From: Streptococcus mitis subsp. hohhotensis
GTDB taxonomy: Bacteria > Bacillota > Bacilli > Lactobacillales > Streptococcaceae
DNA: 64,000 nucleotides
Direction: 5' to 3'
Assembly: GCF_000722775.1 (NCBI RefSeq)
Contig: NZ_JPFZ01000009.1
Coordinates: 682,001 to 746,000 of the forward strand
The notes beneath the pieces were generated by a model. That model worked only from the letters and a program-made list of their open reading frames with translations. It was not told where the DNA came from and searched no databases. Made by a program: the position numbers and the translations under genes. Of the stretch, positions 58,762-64,000 are shown in pieces; within the stretch, counting starts at the first letter, position 1; every line of letters starts with the position of its first letter.

Positions 58762-60324
58762 CTACTCCCACTCAACTGTTGCAGGTGGTTTACTTGTAAT
58801 ATCGTAGACGATACGGTTAACATGATCCACTTCGTTTACGATACGTACAGAAATCTTTTGAAGAACTTCCCAAGGAATCTTTGCAAAGTCAGCTGTCATA
58901 CCATCAATAGAGGTGATGGCACGGATTGCAATCGTGTAGTCATATGTACGACCGTCACCCATAACACCGACTGAACGAACGCCTGTGTTGACAGTGAAGT
59001 ATTGCCAGATATCACGGTCAAGTCCAGCTTTGGCAATTTCTTCACGTAGGATAGCGTCTGATTCGCGAACTGTTTCAAGTTTTTCTTCAGTAATTTCTCC
59101 CATGACACGGATAGCAAGTCCTGGTCCTGGGAATGGTTGGCGCCATACGATGTGGTCTGGCATACCAAGCTCTGTACCTAGGGCACGAACTTCATCCTTG
59201 TAAAGAGTATTGAGTGGTTCGATCAATTCAAACTGCATGTCTTCTGGAAGACCACCCACGTTGTGGTGTGACTTGATAGTTTGAGCTGTATCTGTACCAG
59301 ACTCGATAACGTCTGTGTATAAGGTACCTTGAGCAAGGAATTTCACATCTTTGAGCTTGCTTGCTTCGTCATCGAAGACATAGACAAACTCGTTACCGAT
59401 GATTTTACGTTTTTGTTCTGGGTCAGAAACGCCAGCAAGTTTATCAAGGAAACGTTTAGCAGCGTCTGCTTTGACGATATTCAAACCAAACTTACCACCA
59501 AGCATGTCCATAACTTGGTCCGCTTCTCCTTTACGAAGAAGACCGTGATCCACGAAGATACAGATCAATTGATCGCCAATCGCTTTTTGGAGAAGAACTC
59601 CAACAACTGAAGAGTCAACACCACCTGATAGACCAAGAAGGACGCGTTTATCACCGACAGTCTCACGGATTTTTTGGATCTGCATGTCGATGAAGTTATC
59701 CATTGTCCAGTCGCCTTTAGCCTTACAGATGTTAAGGGCAAAGTTACGAAGGATATCATTCCCGTATACAGAATGACGAACTTCTGGGTGGAATTGGATA
59801 CCGTAAATGTGTTTATCTGGGTTTTCAATGGCTGCGTATGGACAGTCAGCTGATGTACCTGTACGAACAAAGTCAGCAGGAATCTCGGTAACTGCATCGC
59901 CGTGGCTCATCAATACAGTTTGTTCATCAGGTGTTGATTCAAAAAGCGCTGATGGTGTGTGAGTTAGGGTTGATTGACCGTATTCACGATTTCCAGCATC
60001 ACCTGCAGGAACAACTTTTCCTCCAAGTTTATGGGTCAACAACTGCATACCATAACAGATTCCCAAAATAGGAATTCCGAGTTCGAAGATTTCTGGGTCA
60101 ATATCAAATGAACCATCTTCGTATACAGAGTTTGGACCACCTGAAAGGATAATTCCTACAGGATTGATTTCACGAACTTCAGCAGCTGAAATTTTATGGC
60201 TTTTTAGTTCTGAAAACACACCAATCTCACGGATACGGCGTGAAATCAGCTGGTTGTACTGGCTACCATAGTCCAATACGATGATTTTTTCTACATCTTG
60301 CAAATCAGTTGAAATGTTGCTCAT
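58762..60324 (-). CDS. guaA: GMP synthase (glutamine-hydrolysing)
   Basis: Aminates XMP to GMP, the last step of guanine nucleotide synthesis. The 520-residue protein has an N-terminal class I glutamine amidotransferase with catalytic Cys90 in LGICYGMQL and His/Glu in [10 protein letters not shown], then the ATP pyrophosphatase P-loop LSGGVDSSV, and the C-terminal dimerisation domain ending KPPATVEWE. It is monocistronic with its own promoter, divergent from a GntR-type regulator. Confidence 0.98.
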   Translation of the reverse strand: MSNISTDLQDVEKIIVLDYGSQYNQLISRRIREIGVFSELKSHKISAAEVREINPVGIILSGGPNSVYEDGSFDIDPEIFELGIPILGICYGMQLLTHKLGGKVVPAGDAGNREYGQSTLTHTPSALFESTPDEQTVLMSHGDAVTEIPADFVRTGTSADCPYAAIENPDKHIYGIQFHPEVRHSVYGNDILRNFALNICKAKGDWTMDNFIDMQIQKIRETVGDKRVLLGLSGGVDSSVVGVLLQKAIGDQLICIFVDHGLLRKGEADQVMDMLGGKFGLNIVKADAAKRFLDKLAGVSDPEQKRKIIGNEFVYVFDDEASKLKDVKFLAQGTLYTDVIESGTDTAQTIKSHHNVGGLPEDMQFELIEPLNTLYKDEVRALGTELGMPDHIVWRQPFPGPGLAIRVMGEITEEKLETVRESDAILREEIAKAGLDRDIWQYFTVNTGVRSVGVMGDGRTYDYTIAIRAITSIDGMTADFAKIPWEVLQKISVRIVNEVDHVNRIVYDITSKPPATVEWE

Positions 60325-60360
60325 CTTTTTCCTTTCTCAAAAGAAATATCTTTTTTCAAT

Positions 60361-60390
60361 ATTCTATCACAAATAAGGGCGAATTACCAA
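60361..60390 (-). promoter_or_regulatory. guaA promoter
   Basis: -35 TTGGTA (60385-60390), 18-bp spacer ending TGA, -10 TAGAAT (60361-60366) on the minus strand. Confidence 0.62.
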
Positions 60391-60406
60391 CTAAACAAGG
60401 CGAAGA

Positions 60407-60436
60407 TTGACTTTTTCTAGTTTATTGAGGTACAAT
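60407..60436 (+). promoter_or_regulatory. Promoter of the GntR regulator gene
   Basis: -35 TTGACT (60407-60412), 18-bp spacer, -10 TACAAT (60431-60436). It lies back to back with the guaA promoter, only 17 bp between the two -35 boxes. Confidence 0.68.
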
Positions 60437-60465
60437 AGAGAAAAGATAGAAATGAAGTGAAAAAT

Positions 60466-61164
60466 ATGCTACCTGCTTATATGAAAATCCATGATCAGAT
60501 TAAAAAGGATATTGACGAACATCGTTGGGCCATTGGGGAGAGACTTCCCAGTGAACGAGACTTAGCAGAGCAGTTTGCGGTCAGTCGCATGACCCTCCGC
60601 CAAGCCGTATCTCTATTAGTCGAAGAAGGTGTTTTAGAGCGTCGTGTAGGAAGCGGCACCTTTGTTTCCAGTACACGTGTACAAGAAAAGATGCGAGGGA
60701 CAACTAGTTTTACTGAAATTGTTAAGTCTCAAGGTAAAGTTCCCTCTAGCCAGCTCATTTCCTACAGAAAAACCATTCCCAATGAGCAAGAAGTTGCCAA
60801 GTTAGGCATTTCTCCAACGGAAAATATTATCCGAATGGAACGGGTCCGTTATGCCGACCAAGTCCCTCTGGTTTATGAAGTTGCTTCTATTCCTGAAAAA
60901 TTCATTAAGGACTTTAAAAAAGAAGAAATCACCAGTCATTTCTTCCAAACTTTGCAAAAACATGGCTACCGCATCGGTAAATCACAGCAGACCATCTATG
61001 CTCGCCTTGCTAAAGAAAAAATTGCCCACTATTTGGAAGTTGAAAAAGGACATGCTATTCTTGGTTTGACTCAGGTTTCCTACCTAGAGGATGGTACTGC
61101 ATTTGAATACGTAAAAAGTCAGTATGTAGGCGAACGCTTTGAATTTTATCTTGAAAACAATTAG
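60466..61164 (+). CDS. GntR/HutC-family transcriptional regulator with UTRA domain
   Basis: A 232-residue regulator from ATG 60466 (MLPAYMKIHDQIKKDI); a GTG at 60457 is the alternative start. The N-terminal winged helix has RLPSERDLAEQFAVSRMTLR and the wing RRVGSGTFV. The C-terminal UTRA effector domain (TTSFTEIVKSQGKVPS, RMERVRYADQVPLVYE) usually binds sugar phosphates or related small ligands. It is divergent from guaA with closely spaced promoters, so it may regulate guaA or itself; no sugar operon is adjacent. Confidence 0.92.
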   Translation: MLPAYMKIHDQIKKDIDEHRWAIGERLPSERDLAEQFAVSRMTLRQAVSLLVEEGVLERRVGSGTFVSSTRVQEKMRGTTSFTEIVKSQGKVPSSQLISYRKTIPNEQEVAKLGISPTENIIRMERVRYADQVPLVYEVASIPEKFIKDFKKEEITSHFFQTLQKHGYRIGKSQQTIYARLAKEKIAHYLEVEKGHAILGLTQVSYLEDGTAFEYVKSQYVGERFEFYLENN

Positions 61165-61178
61165 ATTACCACGCAAAA

Positions 61179-61207
61179 ACTCTCTGTCACGGACAAAGAG
61201 TCTTTTT
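61179..61207. terminator. Bidirectional terminator between gntR and the EamA gene
   Basis: ACTCT-C-TGT pairs with ACA-A-AGAGT (one mismatch) around CACGG, with T-rich tracts on both sides. Confidence 0.75.
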
Positions 61208-62102
61208 ATTTTTCTAAGAGTAAATCTTTCAACGAAATCAAAGTTACAGCAAACAATATCATTGCCATACCAAGAAAATCAATGGGATAAAATTGTTCAT
61301 TCATAATTAGGAAGGCAAAGAAAACCGCCGAGATTGGCTCAATTGAAGCCAACAAGCTTGACTTGACCGGTCCTATCAGACTGGCTCCTTTTAGAAAGGC
61401 TGTATAGGCAAAGACAGTCCCGATAAGGATAATGCCTGCAAAAGCAAGGAGGAAATCAAGACTAGTCGGTATATTGGCCTGTAGAACCCCTGTAAAAGGA
61501 AGGGCGACCAAACCTGCTATGACCATTCCCACACCAATGACCAAACTGCTCCCCCACTTCTTAATCAAGGATATGGGCAAAATGATATACAGAGCATAAG
61601 TCAGAGCAGAAAAGAGCCCCCAGAACAGGCCTGCATGTGTCATGGATAACTGGTCCAACTGCCCATGAGTTGCAATCAGGAAGGTCCCTCCAATGGCTAA
61701 TATGATGGAAATAATCTCTCCCAGTGTCGGCGCCACCTTATCCTTGATACAGCTATAAATCAAAATCCCGACAGGACAAACATACTGAAGCACTGTCGCG
61801 GTACCTGCATTGGTCTCCTGAATAGCAGTTAGATAGGCAAATTGATTGAGGAAGAGGCCAATCAGAGCAAAAATAAGAAGAGACAGCAAACTCTTTCTAT
61901 CCTTTAAAAAGGCCAGCATTCTATCCTTTGCAGTAACATAAGCCAAGAGCATGAGAATCCCGCCAGCGATTAAAAGTCGTAAGTTAGTCAAGACCAAAGC
62001 TGAAATTCCGTGTGCCATCAGGTATTGGCCACTCGTTCCTGACAAGCCCCAAGCAATCCCAGCCACAACTGTTAATAAAGTCCCTTTTAAACTATTTGAC
62101 AT
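61206..62102 (-). CDS. EamA/DMT-superfamily transporter
   Basis: A 298-residue membrane protein with ten predicted helices in two EamA repeats; the first opens with GTLLTVVAGIAWGLSGTSGQ and the second carries the ISAVFFAFLIMNEQF segment. It is likely a metabolite or drug exporter. It is a distant relative of LicB in this window but lacks the lic context. It follows the serine hydrolase gene by 8 nt, so it belongs to the cppA-hydrolase-transporter operon. Substrate unknown. Confidence 0.88.
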   Translation of the reverse strand: MSNSLKGTLLTVVAGIAWGLSGTSGQYLMAHGISALVLTNLRLLIAGGILMLLAYVTAKDRMLAFLKDRKSLLSLLIFALIGLFLNQFAYLTAIQETNAGTATVLQYVCPVGILIYSCIKDKVAPTLGEIISIILAIGGTFLIATHGQLDQLSMTHAGLFWGLFSALTYALYIILPISLIKKWGSSLVIGVGMVIAGLVALPFTGVLQANIPTSLDFLLAFAGIILIGTVFAYTAFLKGASLIGPVKSSLLASIEPISAVFFAFLIMNEQFYPIDFLGMAMILFAVTLISLKDLLLEK

Positions 62103-62110
62103 GTCTCTCC

Positions 62111-63046
62111 TTATTCTTCTTTGCGAATCAAGTCCATCACTTGATTACGATCTACAATCCATTGAACCCTCTCATCCTTTTCATAGGTACGATTCGATAG
62201 GAAAATGACCGCTTCTTGCTTCTGACGATTCCACATGACAAAGGTACCTGTATAGCCCGTATGGTCTAGCCATTCTCCTTCCAAATTCCATGCTAAAGAA
62301 CGTTCCTTGTCATCCAAAGGTGAAAAATTTTGACTCAAGTCTCTTGCAAAATCATCTGCTAAATAGTGTTCTAAAAAGATTTGTAAATCCTTTACAGTCG
62401 AAAATAAACCAGCACTACCTGCATGTCTGCCTAAGAGGCGAGCCTTGGGATCATGTACCAGACCTGCCTCGACACCTCTGACGGTTGGAACAGCAAGCTC
62501 AACAGATCCAAATTGGGTTTCCGTCATTCCCCAAAAATTCCAGACTTGTTCTTTTAAAATCACATCCAAGTCTTGATTAAAGATTCTTTCCAAAATAAAG
62601 CCCAACAGCAAAAAATGGACATCCGAATAAAGAAATGCTGGCTGGCTTCGTCTCTTGAGATGAAACATAGCTTCCTTTAATTCAGAAGCTGCTAAAAGAT
62701 CTCTATTGGGAATGAAAGGATCAAGATTTGTAGCGTGAGTTAAGAGCTGGCGAATAGTGATATCTGGATAATCACTTTCAGGTAAAAAATCGGTTACTGG
62801 TCTGTCAATATCTAATTGACCGTTTTCCCACAAGAAGGTAAAAACGGTGCCAACCCCAACAACCTTGCTGACACTAGCTAGGTCATAAACGAGTCCTGCC
62901 TCAGTCTGCAAGCCATGCTCTGGGTCACTCTGGCCTAAATAGAACTCCGTCCATTGATTGTCCTTAAAATACGCAAAAGAGGCTCCGGGATAGATCCCTG
63001 CCTCGATTTGTTCTTCTATTTTTTTAATAATCTTGGTCCACTTCAT
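62111..63046 (-). CDS. Serine hydrolase of the beta-lactamase/class C PBP family
   Basis: A 311-residue enzyme with the SxxK nucleophile motif S58-V-S-K61 in YDLASVSKVVG, a YSD triad replacing YxN (FLYSDVHF), and an HTG motif (LDHTGYTGT) replacing KTG. There is no signal peptide, so it is probably cytoplasmic and more likely an esterase or peptidase than a penicillin-resistance enzyme. The start overlaps the cppA stop as ATGA, and the EamA gene follows closely. Confidence 0.88.
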   Translation of the reverse strand: MKWTKIIKKIEEQIEAGIYPGASFAYFKDNQWTEFYLGQSDPEHGLQTEAGLVYDLASVSKVVGVGTVFTFLWENGQLDIDRPVTDFLPESDYPDITIRQLLTHATNLDPFIPNRDLLAASELKEAMFHLKRRSQPAFLYSDVHFLLLGFILERIFNQDLDVILKEQVWNFWGMTETQFGSVELAVPTVRGVEAGLVHDPKARLLGRHAGSAGLFSTVKDLQIFLEHYLADDFARDLSQNFSPLDDKERSLAWNLEGEWLDHTGYTGTFVMWNRQKQEAVIFLSNRTYEKDERVQWIVDRNQVMDLIRKEE

Positions 63047-63768
63047 ACTTCTTCAAACCACAATTCAACATTATTTCTATCTTTTCCAAGGAAGAATTTT
63101 TCAGACTTAGGAATAAAATATTCTGTAGACTCAAACTTCTTACGAAGACTTGCTATGTCTAATTCGTTGACCAAGAACTTGAGCATAGATAAGTCCCAAG
63201 TAACCGTATTGTCCACAGTCAAATCCTGCCCCAGAGCTGGGATAAAATCAAGTGAAGTCCCAACTTCAGATACTTCCAAGAAACTTTCAATATCAGTTGG
63301 GAGATGTAATTCTATAGAAATCTCAAATTTACTTAAAGAAATTGACTCCAGATCTGTTTGAAATTCTGGCTTTTCTCCTACTTCTACTAGACTTTCTCTA
63401 TCATCTTCCGCATGAATCAAAATCAAATCATCTTCTGGTGAGAAAATTTCAAAAGCGTATCCATTTTGACCTTTATATAATTGATGAATCGAATCTGTTT
63501 TAGCTAATAAGGCCTCGATTTCTAAGGGATTTTCCACCTTGACAATCAATCTAGCTAGTTTTTTTCTTCCCTCCACCTTACGAGTGCGCATACTTGGAGA
63601 TTCTTCTAAAACCAGCTTTTCTAGACCTGTTTGATCACCTAGCGACAGAAAGGCTGACTCTTCTAACAAGGCCTTCATGCCAAGGGTTTCTATATAAAAT
63701 GTTTCATTTAATTTTCTATTATTAACTTTTAAAGTAGGAATAATCCGTACAATCTGATTTACATTCAT
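63043..63768 (-). CDS. cppA: CppA family protein (putative C3-degrading proteinase)
   Basis: A 241-residue protein with two glyoxalase/VOC-like halves: RIIPTLKVNNRKLNETFYIE...GMK at the start, and a second half from about residue 140. The match to the CppA N- and C-terminal families is good. CppA of pneumococcus was reported to act on complement C3, but there is no signal peptide and the VOC fold suggests a metal enzyme; the protease role is doubtful. It is first in a three-gene operon with the serine hydrolase and the transporter. Confidence 0.85.
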   Translation of the reverse strand: MNVNQIVRIIPTLKVNNRKLNETFYIETLGMKALLEESAFLSLGDQTGLEKLVLEESPSMRTRKVEGRKKLARLIVKVENPLEIEALLAKTDSIHQLYKGQNGYAFEIFSPEDDLILIHAEDDRESLVEVGEKPEFQTDLESISLSKFEISIELHLPTDIESFLEVSEVGTSLDFIPALGQDLTVDNTVTWDLSMLKFLVNELDIASLRKKFESTEYFIPKSEKFFLGKDRNNVELWFEEV

Positions 63769-64000
63769 AAATTCCTCCGTTACTTTTTATTTTATAGGAT
63801 TTTAGAATTTTTTACAAGATATTATGCTCAAATTTACCAATTTTCACCCCATTAAAAAATTTTTTTCAAAAGGCTGGCCCAAAACTCCATTTTTAGGAAA
63901 AATAAAAAAGTCAAAAAGTAGATAGGATAAACTGGAATGCTAATCAATGGATTGATAAGAAATAATTGACTGTCTTTGTTGATTTTTGATTACGGAGGAG
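63769..64000. other. Right-edge intergenic region
   Basis: This stretch holds an AT-rich cppA promoter candidate on the minus strand (TATAAA -10 near 63790) and, on the + strand, a strong Shine-Dalgarno (ACGGAGGAG) at the last bases with a TTGACT near 63967. A + strand gene must start just outside the window. Nothing else is recognisable. Confidence 0.5.

Noticed and set aside
62954-63361. + strand ORF of 135 codons across the hydrolase-cppA junction
   Set aside because: Overlaps two well-supported minus-strand genes and has no start signals.

Overview
The window is chromosomal DNA of a mitis-group Streptococcus (S. mitis, S. oralis, S. pseudopneumoniae or S. pneumoniae type). The reasons are: low GC and many extended -10 (TGnTATAAT) promoters; a complete choline/teichoic-acid locus (tarI-tarJ-licA-licB-licC with divergent tacF-licD1-licD2); four BOX repeats; a SigX-type cin-box in front of dprA; a CiaR-type repeat in front of the lic operon; and cppA. 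The species cannot be fixed from the sequence alone.

Layout. 1-1.8 kb: the start of a ribose operon, with rbsR broken by a one-base homopolymer contraction and rbsK running off the left edge. 1.9-6.6 kb: mutX, a small decayed membrane ORF, an orphan PD-(D/E)XK-like membrane protein, uvrB and a CPBP protease. 6.7-11.4 kb (+): glutamine/polar amino-acid transporter glnP-glnQ, then zwf. 11.4-18.5 kb (-): rnc-smc-HAD-HAD-ftsY operon, followed by a tRNA-Arg(CCG) and guaC with a structured leader. 20-22.6 kb: an McrBC modification-dependent restriction system. 22.8-28.7 kb: the leucine operon leuA-leuB-DUF1294-leuC-leuD plus a YciO-like gene, controlled by a CodY box and a Leu-rich leader peptide with attenuator. 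28.8-34 kb: a YjbR-type gene, cutC, a DUF454 gene, topA and dprA. 34-41.8 kb: phosphocholine activation and teichoic-acid genes. 41.9-42.7 kb: an IS200/IS605 element and an IS-end-like palindrome. 42.8-49.2 kb: an aquaglyceroporin, an mgtC/sapB pseudogene, a PerM/TPR pair and a peptide-binding lipoprotein. 49.4-50.4 kb (+): a lactonase-family protein. 50.5-57 kb (-): the complete F1Fo ATP synthase operon atpEBFHAGDC with a BOX element between atpG and atpD. 57-64 kb: a U32 protein, guaA, a divergent GntR regulator, an EamA transporter, a serine hydrolase and cppA. The right edge carries a Shine-Dalgarno for a further + strand gene.

How the parts work together. TarI and TarJ make CDP-ribitol. 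LicB imports choline, LicA phosphorylates it, LicC activates it to CDP-choline, LicD1/LicD2 transfer phosphocholine to teichoic-acid precursors, and TacF exports them. SMC, FtsY and RNase III form a housekeeping operon. GlnPQ and the peptide-binding lipoprotein feed amino acids while CodY and the attenuator control leucine synthesis.

Most of the window is ordinary core genome. The parts that deserve attention are the frameshifted rbsR, the nonsense-mutated mgtC, the guaC leader RNA, the orphan nuclease-like membrane protein, the McrBC island, the BOX copies in unusual positions, and the overlap of the lic terminator with the dprA competence promoter. I did not find a clearly new multi-gene system.
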